The translations under genes and the position numbers were made by a program. The notes under the pieces were generated by a model. The model did no database searches. It was not told the origin of the DNA and saw only the letters and a program-made list of their open reading frames with translations. This document shows positions 33,570 to 42,016 of a stretch of 64,000 bases of DNA, in pieces (position 1 is the stretch's first letter; each line of letters opens with the position of its first letter). This DNA is from Chloracidobacterium sp. (lineage in GTDB: Bacteria > Acidobacteriota > Blastocatellia > Pyrinomonadales > Pyrinomonadaceae): assembly GCA_016706275.1 (NCBI GenBank), contig JADJJY010000001.1:1302001-1366000 (forward strand). The letters run 5' to 3'.

Positions 33570-35543
33570 CTACTCTTCCTCGTCGGAACGGTCGTCGTTG
33601 GGCCACCAGCCTTGCGGCGTATAATTGACCCGTCTGACCTCGCGAAGCCGGTCTTTGCTCAGTTTTCCTTCGACCAACTCATAACCCATCAGGGCAAAGA
33701 TACGTCCGCGTAAAAAGATGGGGCGGGCGTTGCCGTACCAATCGACGCATGACGCACGGCAGCCGTCGTTGGTGTCGGTCGAGCGGGCCTCGAGTTCGCC
33801 GATCTGGCTAAAATTGAGGCGGTTGTTTTTGAGAAAGATGATCGCTGCCGAGTCTTCGGTTAGGTGACGATAACCGCTGCGGCCTTCGCGGGCGATCGGC
33901 AGACCGAGCAATCCGCTGTCATCGCCATCGGGTTTGTAGAAAAAGCCGTGACTGCGAAGCTCGCCTTGCGAAGCGTTCTTGCGGACGAAGCTTGGCCAAA
34001 GCTTTGCTCCGTCGTCGAGTCCGACGGGTGAGAAATAAAGATCGGTCCCATTTGTGCCGACAACGACGGCTGCGTCGCCGAGAGGTTCGATGCGATCAAC
34101 GTTGTGGTCGAGGTGCAGATTTGTGACACTGCCGGTTTTCCAGTTGGCGGCAAACAAATTTGCTCCGTCGCGGGTTTCCTGACGGCCCCAGCCGCTGCCC
34201 GTGCCGTAGAGCATATAGTCGCCGACAAAGCGGTTTTGAAACGTGTAATTATCGACATTTGGCAGATCGCGATAGCTGGCTTTAACTGCCGATTCGCTGC
34301 CGTCGGAAAAACTTTCCGCCGATGCCGTGAGCATCGCGATGTCGCCCTCGGACTTTTCGCCGTCCCACATCTGATCGCCACGGGCGTCGCTGCGGACCAG
34401 CACGTTGAGCTGTTCGCCCTCGCTTTCGAGGAACGAGAACTGGTCGATCGGGCTGCCGGTAACGCCGAGAGCACTCGGGGCAGAGCCGTCTAGCGGCATC
34501 TTATAGAGTAGCGAGTTGGATTTCGGGCTGCCGCTGCCATAGTTGTAGTCGGTCGTCCAGACATACACCGATTTTTGCGAGACGTAGAACACGCGTCCCG
34601 CCGCTCCTAAAACCGCCGTGCCTTTGCACGCCATTGTCTTTGATGACAGGTCGCAGACGGTTATTGTGTGGAGTGCCGAGACTGAGGTCGAATCGACTGG
34701 TCGTTCGGCACGGTAGATCTCGGTCGGCGACACGACGGGCTCAAATTCGCTCGCCTTTGCACGTTTGTGCCATTTTCTGACGGCAGGGAATTGTGAGTTT
34801 CCATCGCTGTAATAGCCGAGGTATTGCGGCGTGTAAAAGACGAGCTTGTTGCCGATCAGACGGCTGGCGTAGTTGCGTGACGAATAATAATCGTTTGAAC
34901 GCAGATGATATGTTGAGCGGTACGCGAGATCGCCGCTGCGGTTGATGTCGAACAAGTTGATCTCGGTCCCGCCGCGTCCGTAGCTGTAACCGATCACGAC
35001 CACTGTGTCGCCCGAAACAAGCATTTCGTCGTACCAATCGTTGCTCGGGTTGATGCCCGGCGGATAGGCGTTGACCGAAGATCCCGGTTCCAGAGCATTG
35101 CCACCGACCTTGACCGTAAACAAACGCCCGCGACGAAGTATCACGAGGTGATCGCCGTGGACCTTAACGATGCCGCCTTCGTCAACGCCGGCCATTTGAG
35201 TGTTTGTGATCGATTCTTCTTTGCCGTCTTTCGATGCCGACATGGGCTTTGCTCCCGCGCTCGGTGATGGTGCGGCATCGGTCATTACCGAACTGTTTGC
35301 GGTGGTTGATTTGTCTGCATCGTCGCCTGAGTCCTGTCCCGCGCGGCGGCGGGATTCCTGAAACTTCTTAAAATGCTCCTTTAACTCAGCCTCTGATTTA
35401 AAAGGCTGCATGGTCTTTCGCGGTTTCGACGACGCGACCGATGGTAAGTCAGCAAACCATCCGGTTGGCCGGACCCCTGAATACGAGAACGCAAAAACTC
35501 CGGCTGCCAATACAACGGCGCCGGCTATAAATGACCTTTTCAT
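33570..35543 (-). CDS. Secreted beta-propeller domain protein
   Basis: The start is the ATG at 35543, preceded by CGGAGGA; a longer frame to 35597 lacks a site. The 657-residue protein has a hydrophobic N-terminal segment (IAGAVVLAAGVFAFSY), then a charged Lys/Glu/Ser linker, then from about residue 110 the Beta_propel-family opening TNTQMAGVDEGGIVKVHGDHLVILRRGRLF. The rest is beta-rich with many Asp-Gly turns. Two cysteines in DGCRASCVDW lie near the end. Such proteins are exported or membrane anchored; their job is unknown. It shares the terminator at 33541 with the dipeptidase. Confidence 0.82.
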   Translation of the reverse strand: MKRSFIAGAVVLAAGVFAFSYSGVRPTGWFADLPSVASSKPRKTMQPFKSEAELKEHFKKFQESRRRAGQDSGDDADKSTTANSSVMTDAAPSPSAGAKPMSASKDGKEESITNTQMAGVDEGGIVKVHGDHLVILRRGRLFTVKVGGNALEPGSSVNAYPPGINPSNDWYDEMLVSGDTVVVIGYSYGRGGTEINLFDINRSGDLAYRSTYHLRSNDYYSSRNYASRLIGNKLVFYTPQYLGYYSDGNSQFPAVRKWHKRAKASEFEPVVSPTEIYRAERPVDSTSVSALHTITVCDLSSKTMACKGTAVLGAAGRVFYVSQKSVYVWTTDYNYGSGSPKSNSLLYKMPLDGSAPSALGVTGSPIDQFSFLESEGEQLNVLVRSDARGDQMWDGEKSEGDIAMLTASAESFSDGSESAVKASYRDLPNVDNYTFQNRFVGDYMLYGTGSGWGRQETRDGANLFAANWKTGSVTNLHLDHNVDRIEPLGDAAVVVGTNGTDLYFSPVGLDDGAKLWPSFVRKNASQGELRSHGFFYKPDGDDSGLLGLPIAREGRSGYRHLTEDSAAIIFLKNNRLNFSQIGELEARSTDTNDGCRASCVDWYGNARPIFLRGRIFALMGYELVEGKLSKDRLREVRRVNYTPQGWWPNDDRSDEEE

Positions 35544-35672
35544 AATTTTTCCTCCGTCGGCAGCGTTTCCACCGCCGTAAATATCGGATATTTTCATTCC
35601 AATCGAAGGAACGGATAAAGGATGGATGTCTTGCAGGGAAAACTTTAAAAAGTAAGGAGAGTCAGCGATTCA

Positions 35673-35808
35673 CGTCGTCCGTAGAGACAACGAAGAATTG
35701 CGGCTGGGACGCGCTTTCGTCCGGGGACCGGACGCTTGCAACTAGCCCACCGATTTATCGGTGGGAATCGGGGACGAATCATGTAGCAGTCCCGTAGGGA
35801 CGGCTGAA
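35673..35808. repeat. REP-like palindromes, left flank of the IS200-like gene
   Basis: Three hairpin units lie side by side: GTCCGG-GGA-CCGGAC (35719-35733), CCCACCGAT-TT-ATCGGTGGG (35746-35765) and a GTCCC-GTA-GGGAC unit (35790-35802). A weaker GTCCGTAGAGAC copy is near 35677. The second and third occur in inverted orientation on the other side of the transposase gene. Confidence 0.8.
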
Positions 35809-36379
35809 TACGGCACAGATCAATCGAACACATATCGCGGGTCGTATTCCATCAGATGTTTATCCAAAAACGAGATGAACTCGGTCTTAAAATCCAGCTT
35901 CTTATGGTGCTCGGCTTGGTTTGAGATATATTTTACGGTTCGATCGACCTCGCCGATCCCGATCGAGAAGGCTCCGTAACCTTCTTGCCACTCAAATTTT
36001 TTGTGCTCGGTAAATTCGTCGTGGATCCACTTTGACGAGCCTCCTTTGACCAATTGCATGGCATGAGCAATGTCGAGTGTTTTTGGGAGCGAGATGAGGA
36101 GGTGAACATGGTCATCGACGCCGCCTGCCGAGATCAGTTTCATTTTGTTTTTTCGAGCGATACCGCCTATGTATGGGAACAGCCGTGTTTGAAGTTCGGG
36201 CGTGATCAATGGCCGCCGCTCTTTGGTGCTGAAAACGCATTGCATTAACTGGCTAACGTATGAATGGGACATATATGCTCTCCTGTTTTATTTTCAGTCG
36301 TCCCTACGGGACTCTACGGCATAATACACCATTTTCCCACGGTTAAATCGCTCGTACCCACCGATAAATCGGTGGGCTA
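35743..36379. mobile_element. IS200-like / REP-associated transposase module bounded by inverted palindromes
   Basis: The outer 23 bases at 35743-35765 and 36357-36379 are inverted copies that differ only where their own hairpin loops (TT/AA) complement each other. Inside them a 21-base pair (35788-35808 and 36293-36313) matches at 20 of 21 in inverted orientation. The only gene inside encodes a Y1 HUH transposase. Real ends of the element, and whether the palindromes are its substrate or a genome-wide REP family, cannot be fixed from one copy. Confidence 0.65.
35820..36272 (-). CDS. IS200/IS605-type Y1 transposase (TnpA or REP-associated)
   Basis: A 150-residue single-domain HUH nuclease of normal length. 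The metal-binding HUH motif is in VDDHVHLLISLP and the nucleophilic tyrosine in RTVKYISNQAEHHKK, as in IS200 TnpA. These enzymes cut and rejoin single-stranded DNA at hairpins. AGGAGA precedes the ATG, and the reading frame is intact. The flanking inverted REP-like palindromes resemble arrangements of domesticated REP-associated transposases, but the YIxNQxxHHKK motif is more like true IS200. No accessory tnpB or passenger gene. Confidence 0.9.
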   Translation of the reverse strand: MSHSYVSQLMQCVFSTKERRPLITPELQTRLFPYIGGIARKNKMKLISAGGVDDHVHLLISLPKTLDIAHAMQLVKGGSSKWIHDEFTEHKKFEWQEGYGAFSIGIGEVDRTVKYISNQAEHHKKLDFKTEFISFLDKHLMEYDPRYVFD

Positions 36380-36403
36380 TTAACGGTGCGTCCCTGACGG
36401 GAC
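36293..36403. repeat. REP-like palindromes, right flank of the IS200-like gene
   Basis: Holds the inverted GTCCC/GGGAC unit (36299-36311), the CCCACCGAT-AA-ATCGGTGGG hairpin (36357-36376) and a GTCCC-TGAC-GGGAC hairpin near 36390-36403. The secA terminator follows directly. Confidence 0.78.
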
Positions 36404-36408
36404 AAAGA

Positions 36409-36432
36409 AAAAGGCGGCCTGAGCCGCCTTTC
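36409..36432 (-). terminator. Intrinsic terminator of secA
   Basis: On the minus strand GGCGGC TCAG GCCGCC is followed by TTTTTC. It lies about 40 bases past the secA stop and has the same stem as the terminator at 33541. Confidence 0.88.
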
Positions 36433-36468
36433 GCATAAGAACCTATCCGCTAACGTGGACAGTACTGA

Positions 36469-39276
36469 CTAAGCACCCGCGCCGTGGCATTTTTTGAACT
36501 TCTTGCCTGATCCGCAGTAGCACGGTTCATTCGGCTTAGTTTTGGGCTGGTCACGAACAAAAGGCGTGTGTCTGGCGGCTTCGGCTCCGGCGGCTTCGGC
36601 TGTGCCCATGGCTCCGGTGAATGCCATGCCGGCGGCTTGGCGGTTGGCACGTTGGCGTTCGAGGCGTTCGAGACGCTCGATCTCCTCTTGCTCGTCGCGG
36701 TTGACGATCTCGAGGTGAAATAGAGCCTTGGTCGTATTGGTGTCGATGCGGTCGAGCATGTCCTGGAACATATCGAACGACTGTTTTTTGTATTCGACAA
36801 GCGGGTCTTTTTGGCCGTAACCGACCAGGCCGATGCCCTGTTTGACCTGATCGATCGAGAGCAGGTGGTCTTTCCACTGGCTATCGATGATGTTGAGCAT
36901 GATGTAACGCTCGTATGCCCGCAGGCTTTCTTCGCCGGCCTGTTTTTCCTTTGATTCGTAGCTGGCGATGGCCTTTGCCCAGATGGCGTTTTCGACCTCG
37001 GCGGCGTTCATCGTCTTGAAATCGACGCCTGCGTCTTTGGCCGGGTCGATCGCGTAAATGTTCTCGATCTCAGCGGCGTAGGTATCGACTTCCCATTTGT
37101 CCGGCGTGATCGCGTTGGACAAAAAGCTGCCGGTCAGATCGGCGAGCAAGTCGCGTGCCACGCCCTGTTCGCCAAGCAAATACTCGCGATGCTCAGGCTC
37201 AAACATCAACTGCCGACGCAGGCCGTAGATCGTTTCGCGTTGGCGGTTCATGACGTCATCGTATTTGAGGACGTGTTTGCGTGTCTCAAAGTTGCGGGCC
37301 TCGACGGCCTTTTGGGCACGTTCGATCTGGCGTGAAACGGTCTTTGATTCGATAGCGACGCCATTTTCCATACCGAGCCATTCCATCATCGAGCGGACCT
37401 TATCGCCCGCAAAGATACGCATCAGATCGTCCTCAAGCGAGAGAACAAAACGTGATGAACCGGGATCGCCCTGACGTCCGGCACGTCCGCGAAGCTGGTT
37501 ATCGATGCGGCGTGATTCGTGGCGTTCGGTGCCGAGGATGTGCAGCCCGCCGACGGCAACGACCTCTTTCGCCTCTTCGGCGACGACGGCCTTAGCCTTC
37601 TTGAGCTGCTCGTTGAACTGCTCCTCGGTCGCCTCGTCCGGATTGATCTCCATCCGTTTGAGGTAATCGCGGGCGAGTGATTCGGGGTTGCCGCCGAGCA
37701 GGATGTCGGTACCGCGGCCGGCCATGTTGGTCGCGATGGTGACGGCTCCTTTGCGGCCCGCCTGGGCGATGATCTCGGCTTCCTGTTCGTGATATTTGGC
37801 GTTGAGGACCTTGTGCGGAACGCCAATAGCTTTGAGCTTTTCGGCGACCAGCTCGGAATTCTCGACCGAGACGGTACCGACCAGAACGGGGCGGCCAAGT
37901 GCATGCAACTCTTTGATCTCAGCGACGGTCGCGTCCCATTTTTCGGGCAGCGTGCGATAGATCATGTCCGACGAATCTACGCGAACCATCGGCTGATTTG
38001 TCGGGATCATCACGGTGTCGAGGCCGTACACGGTGTTAAATTCCTCGGCCTCGGTCTCGGCTGTACCGGTCATGCCGCCGAGCTTTTCGTACATTCGGAA
38101 ATAATTCTGCAGCGTGATCGTTGCGAGGGTCTGATTTTCCTTTTCGATCTTAACGCCTTCTTTCGCTTCGACTGCTTGGTGTAAACCGTCAGACCAACGA
38201 CGGCCTGACATCAGACGTCCGGTAAAATCGTCAACGATGATGACTTCGCCGTCCTGGACGACGTAATGGTGATCGCGTTTATACAGCGTGTGGGCCTTTA
38301 GCGCCTGTTCGACGCAGTGGAGCAGGTCCATGTTTGCCGGGTCGTATAGGTTCGAGACGCCAAGCAGCTTTTCGGCCTTGGTGACGCCGGCCTCGGTCAT
38401 CACGGACGAATGATTTTTCTCGTCGAGCAGATAATCGCCGGTCGTAACCTTGGTCTCCTCGTCCTTGTGGCCGAGCTCGAGCTGCGGGATTATCTGGTTG
38501 GCGGTGTAGTATTTATCGGTCGCCTCGTCGGTCGCACCCGAGATGATGAGCGGCGTGCGGGCTTCGTCAATGAGGATCGAATCGACTTCGTCGATGATAG
38601 CGAAATAGTGGTCCGGCTGAACGAGCGAATCAACGTCAAACTTCATATTATCGCGGAGATAATCAAAGCCGAATTCGTTGTTCGTACCGTACGTGATCGA
38701 GCAAGCGTAGGCGTCTTTGCGCTCGACGTCGTCCATATCGTTTTGGATACAGCCGACGGTCAGGCCGAGAAATGTGTGAATTTTGCCCATCCACTCGGCA
38801 TCGCGCGATGCGAGATAATCGTTAACCGTCACGACATGGACGCCGCGTCCGGTCAGGCCGTTGAGATACGACGGCAAGGTGGCGACGAGCGTTTTACCTT
38901 CACCTGTACGCATTTCAGCGATGCGGCCCTGGTGCAAAGCGACGCCGCCGATCATCTGCACGTCAAAGTGACGCATGCCGGTGACGCGACGCGAGCCTTC
39001 GCGAACGGTCGCAAAGGCCTCGGGTAATATCTCGGCGAGCACAGCCTGCTCGGCCTTTCGGCGTTCTTCTTTATCCTCAATGCCCTCGAGAGCATTGGCG
39101 ATCATCTCTTTGAATTTCGGCGTCTGTGCCTGTAATTCGGCGTCCGACAGCTTTTCGATCGCCGGTTCCCAAGCGTTTATCTGGGCGATGATCGGTTTGA
39201 CGTTCTTCAAAAAGACGTCGCTCGACGAGCCAAAAATTTTCTTAACTAATTTATCTGCAAAACTATTAACAGCCAT
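36469..39276 (-). CDS. secA: Preprotein translocase ATPase SecA
   Basis: SecA drives unfolded preproteins through SecYEG at the inner membrane. The 935-residue length is normal. Seen are MRTGEGKTLVATLPSYL (Walker A), VHVVTVNDYLASRDAEWM, IIDEVDSILIDEARTPLI (DEAD-like Walker B), the preprotein cross-linking region, TNMAGRGTDI and RGRAGRQGDPGSSRF of the second motor half. A Gly/Ala-rich linker leads to the C-terminal zinc/SecB-binding SEC-C motif PCYCGSGKKFKKCHG. CGAGGAAATC precedes the ATG. The 150-base upstream region holds a pair of REP-like palindromes. Confidence 0.98.
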   Translation of the reverse strand: MAVNSFADKLVKKIFGSSSDVFLKNVKPIIAQINAWEPAIEKLSDAELQAQTPKFKEMIANALEGIEDKEERRKAEQAVLAEILPEAFATVREGSRRVTGMRHFDVQMIGGVALHQGRIAEMRTGEGKTLVATLPSYLNGLTGRGVHVVTVNDYLASRDAEWMGKIHTFLGLTVGCIQNDMDDVERKDAYACSITYGTNNEFGFDYLRDNMKFDVDSLVQPDHYFAIIDEVDSILIDEARTPLIISGATDEATDKYYTANQIIPQLELGHKDEETKVTTGDYLLDEKNHSSVMTEAGVTKAEKLLGVSNLYDPANMDLLHCVEQALKAHTLYKRDHHYVVQDGEVIIVDDFTGRLMSGRRWSDGLHQAVEAKEGVKIEKENQTLATITLQNYFRMYEKLGGMTGTAETEAEEFNTVYGLDTVMIPTNQPMVRVDSSDMIYRTLPEKWDATVAEIKELHALGRPVLVGTVSVENSELVAEKLKAIGVPHKVLNAKYHEQEAEIIAQAGRKGAVTIATNMAGRGTDILLGGNPESLARDYLKRMEINPDEATEEQFNEQLKKAKAVVAEEAKEVVAVGGLHILGTERHESRRIDNQLRGRAGRQGDPGSSRFVLSLEDDLMRIFAGDKVRSMMEWLGMENGVAIESKTVSRQIERAQKAVEARNFETRKHVLKYDDVMNRQRETIYGLRRQLMFEPEHREYLLGEQGVARDLLADLTGSFLSNAITPDKWEVDTYAAEIENIYAIDPAKDAGVDFKTMNAAEVENAIWAKAIASYESKEKQAGEESLRAYERYIMLNIIDSQWKDHLLSIDQVKQGIGLVGYGQKDPLVEYKKQSFDMFQDMLDRIDTNTTKALFHLEIVNRDEQEEIERLERLERQRANRQAAGMAFTGAMGTAEAAGAEAARHTPFVRDQPKTKPNEPCYCGSGKKFKKCHGAGA

Positions 39277-39294
39277 GATTTCCTCGTGTGTTCA

Positions 39295-39368
39295 GAGTTA
39301 CGCGTTTACGCGTGATTCCGTAATCGAATAGACTGAATCATCGCGTCTAAAGACGCAACTCCGTACGG
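39295..39368. repeat. Inverted pair of REP-like palindromes upstream of secA
   Basis: Unit one (39295-39320) contains ACGCG-TTT-ACGCGT-type symmetry after GAGTT. Unit two (39337-39368) contains GCGTC-TAAA-GACGC followed by AACTC. Read in opposite directions the two share a GAGTT-(hairpin)-GAT order, so they are diverged inverted copies. The rest of the 153-base gap 39277-39429 shows no gene. Confidence 0.55.
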
Positions 39369-39429
39369 TAAATTACCTTAGAAAATGGCGAGTTAAAATG
39401 GAAAGGTTAAAATTTCGATCCGCTCGCCG

Positions 39430-39885
39430 CTACTTTGCGTCTGATGCTAGCAGCGGATCGAGTGAGCCGCGGGGAAAATTAGTGAGAGTTAGTATCTGAT
39501 CGAGTCGAAAGCCGATCTTTCGGTCGACTGACGTCGCGATAGGCGAAACTTTAGCCGCCGCGATTTTGACAAACTGAACCGGTGACGATGTTGCTGCAAA
39601 GGTATGCAGCGAACCAGCGGTTTGAAATTTAGCAAGAAACTTCCTGACCGAATTTGAGACGTGATCGTTGGTTTGGGGCGAAGGCGTTTCAGTTTCGATC
39701 GACGATGCTTGATCCGGTTTGTTGTCGAGATCATCGACCATTTCGATCTCATCACGAAGGTCAAACTGTTTTGCCGTCGCGGCATTCGCCAAAACCTGCG
39801 GCGTCGCGCCCGCCAGCACCAGGCCGAGATACACGCCGAGTGTTGCTAAGAGCAGGATCGAGTTTTGGTTTTTACGGTTTGTCAT
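39430..39885 (-). CDS. Small secreted or membrane-anchored protein with a duplicated signal sequence
   Basis: The 151-residue protein opens MTNRKNQNSILLLATLGVYL and continues to GATPQVLA, almost identical over 30 residues to the next gene upstream (MTPRKNQN...). After that the two have nothing in common: this one is an acidic linker (DLRDEIEMVDDLDNKPDQ) and a short basic, Ser/Ala-rich C-terminal half. The shared part lies in an 89-bp direct DNA repeat. It overlaps the upstream frame by 14 bases. Function unknown; it may be a recent chimera or a decaying remnant. Confidence 0.6.
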   Translation of the reverse strand: MTNRKNQNSILLLATLGVYLGLVLAGATPQVLANAATAKQFDLRDEIEMVDDLDNKPDQASSIETETPSPQTNDHVSNSVRKFLAKFQTAGSLHTFAATSSPVQFVKIAAAKVSPIATSVDRKIGFRLDQILTLTNFPRGSLDPLLASDAK

Positions 39886-40525
39886 TTACCGAAAGAGCAA
39901 TTTTATGAAGAATCAATTCCCGAAACTCGCTAGCAGACATAACTAATTTGATTTCAAAAGCCGTTTGATCGGCAGAGGCGGCAAGGCCCCTTAGAATGAG
40001 TTTGCCGTCCTCACTTTTCGTTTGCATCACCCCGAACCGGATCAGAGTGCTTAGTGCAGATGACATAATTCGAGCCCTTTCCGGTGATTTTGCATTTGAA
40101 AGGATGCTAGTCGTAAAATTTTGACTGTCTTGCGATATCTTAATTTGGCCTTTGGAGATATGATCAAATGCCTGTAAATACTGAAAGTAACCGCTATCTC
40201 CGATCGCCTCGATAGCATTTTTTGCAAGTTCGACCATCTTGGGATCACCGGAGATAACAGTGAATTTTGACAGCTTTTGGTCGAGACCGCCTTTGGGCGT
40301 AAAGTAGGCTTCACACTCAACTGAAAACGGCGCGGTCAGATCTATCTCTTTGCTTTCGATCTTTTTTCTTATCGAGTCTGCAAAGTCAGTAAGCGGACGT
40401 TTATTGATCGTTATGTCCGCATCAGACTTACCCTGAGCCAAAACCTGCGGCGTCGCGCCCGCCAGCACCAGGCCGAGATACACGCCGAGTGTCGCTAAAA
40501 GCAGGATCGAGTTTTGGTTTTTACG
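39788..40525 (-). repeat. 89-bp direct repeat (39788-39876 and 40437-40525) encoding a signal sequence
   Basis: The two 89-bp copies differ at only two positions and encode the same N-terminal hydrophobic segment of two neighbouring proteins. The listed span runs from the first to the second copy. Near identity, including silent positions, shows a recent duplication or gene conversion. Confidence 0.9.
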
Positions 40526-40534
40526 CGGTGTCAA
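39872..40534 (-). CDS. Exported protein of unknown function sharing a module with its neighbour
   Basis: The only start at the family position is a TTG at 40534, 3 bases after the upstream stop, so translation is probably coupled. The 220-residue product has a signal or anchor segment (ILLLATLGVYLGLVLAGATPQVLAQ in parts) and a domain with ITINKRPLTDFADSIRKK, SGDPKMVELAKNAIEAIGDSGYFQYLQ and RARIMSSALSTLI. The upstream gene has the same pattern (YDINKRPFVDLANNV, SEDQKMVDVVKTAIAAINDSGYLQYLK, RARSISSGLAFLI). I do not know this domain; it is probably periplasmic. Confidence 0.72.
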   Translation of the reverse strand: MTPRKNQNSILLLATLGVYLGLVLAGATPQVLAQGKSDADITINKRPLTDFADSIRKKIESKEIDLTAPFSVECEAYFTPKGGLDQKLSKFTVISGDPKMVELAKNAIEAIGDSGYFQYLQAFDHISKGQIKISQDSQNFTTSILSNAKSPERARIMSSALSTLIRFGVMQTKSEDGKLILRGLAASADQTAFEIKLVMSASEFRELILHKIALSVNDKP

Positions 40535-40537
40535 AGT

Positions 40538-41857
40538 TTATTTTAATGCGGCGGTGTTACTTGAAAGTCCGCCGACGGCGTTGCCGTTCTGTTGTTTAGG
40601 CGCCGCTTTTTGCTCGGCGAGCTTACGCTGGATCATCGGCAGAGCGATGTCTTTTGGCACGAGGAACTTGATAACGATCTTTTTACCGATCGCCTCGACC
40701 TTGGCATTTTCGAGCAGGACGAGATCGTCCTTATCATTCTGATCGGCTCCCTCGCCGCTTTTTCTTGACTTAGCAGCCGAGATCAAAAATGCCAAACCAC
40801 TACTAATTGAACGGGCCCGCGTCTCGCTCTCCATTTCGGACTGGACGATGGCCGAGATATTGGTCTCATCCTGCTGCAACATCAGGTTAAAATCTTTGCC
40901 GCTAACGTCTTTTAAATACTGCAAATATCCACTGTCGTTTATCGCCGCGATGGCGGTTTTGACAACATCGACCATTTTCTGGTCTTCACTCGTTATCTGA
41001 CCCCATTTGAACGATTTCGGGTCGAGACGGCCCTCTTTTGTCAATTTGCCGGTCGCATTGACGATAAATGCAGAGTCCAGACGGACCTGCTTTTTATCTA
41101 ACAGATCGTTGACATTATTGGCAAGATCGACAAAAGGCCGCTTATTGATGTCGTAGGTCGTGGCCGGGTCGAGCGGATCGACTTTAGGGTTATTTCCCGC
41201 GGTCGTGCTGTCGTCAGGAGTTGGTGTCGCCTTAGGTTGGCGCGGTTTTCGGGGCTTGTCCGTGGACCCCGTCGTGCCGCCGCCGCCCAACGTCGGCAAT
41301 TCTCCGTCGATGACGTCGTTGTTTGTCTTAGGGATATTAGGCTTTGTGTCGAGCAAGCTGTTGCCGCTGGTCGTTGGTGGTGTGTAAGGAATGCCCGGCG
41401 GGAAACCGCTGTTGTTAAACATCGGATCGTTTGCCTGCTGCTGGATCATAGCAAATTCTTCAGGATTTGCGATCTGAAAATAGCCCTCAGGATAAGAGAG
41501 CGGCGGAGCGGTGCCGCTGACATCGACAAATGTGATATCGGCATCGCCAAGATCAGTTTTTTCGTAGACCTGGTCAACGTAATCACGGTCGGTGCCAAAT
41601 AGCATCGTACCGACATATACGACATCGAGAGCCTCGCAAACGCGTCCAACCAGCGGGCTGTCGCAACCCTTCATCGTCAGCAGGGAGGTTTGTGCAAAAA
41701 CAAGCAGGGCAAACAGATTGCCAACCGCCGCGATCGCGAGGATCTTATAAATGCGCGGGCCAAACTCCCAAGTTTTGATCTCGTACGTATGAAACAGGTC
41801 GCCCTCGCTCGTCGGGGCGGCTACCGGCTCTGTATCGTATATTGACTGCTCGAACAT
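40538..41857 (-). CDS. Single-pass membrane protein with Pro-rich linker and the shared C-terminal module
   Basis: The 439-residue protein has a 35-residue cytoplasmic tail, one membrane helix at about 37-62 (ILAIAAVGNLFALLVFAQTSLL region), a segment with two cysteines (GCDSPLVGRVCEAL), and a Pro/Thr/Gly/Asn-rich linker (about 150-235). The C-terminal module of about 180 residues is homologous to that of the following gene. The layout, with an inner-membrane anchor, extended periplasm-spanning linker and globular end, resembles TonB-like or cell-wall linking proteins, but there is no TonB motif. Function unknown. It is first of the three-gene set that precedes secA. Confidence 0.75.
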   Translation of the reverse strand: MFEQSIYDTEPVAAPTSEGDLFHTYEIKTWEFGPRIYKILAIAAVGNLFALLVFAQTSLLTMKGCDSPLVGRVCEALDVVYVGTMLFGTDRDYVDQVYEKTDLGDADITFVDVSGTAPPLSYPEGYFQIANPEEFAMIQQQANDPMFNNSGFPPGIPYTPPTTSGNSLLDTKPNIPKTNNDVIDGELPTLGGGGTTGSTDKPRKPRQPKATPTPDDSTTAGNNPKVDPLDPATTYDINKRPFVDLANNVNDLLDKKQVRLDSAFIVNATGKLTKEGRLDPKSFKWGQITSEDQKMVDVVKTAIAAINDSGYLQYLKDVSGKDFNLMLQQDETNISAIVQSEMESETRARSISSGLAFLISAAKSRKSGEGADQNDKDDLVLLENAKVEAIGKKIVIKFLVPKDIALPMIQRKLAEQKAAPKQQNGNAVGGLSSNTAALK

Positions 41858-42016
41858 ATTGCTAATTTTAAATATCGCGTTAGTCTCAAAAAGCTAGCTG
41901 CAAATTTAGACGCCCGCACCCTGCAAAATGTTGCAAGGCAATTGAGTATATTACCATTTTCAACCGTCGATTGGAAGGATTAGACTTATCCCCCACAAAC
42001 CTCTAAGATTGGGCAC

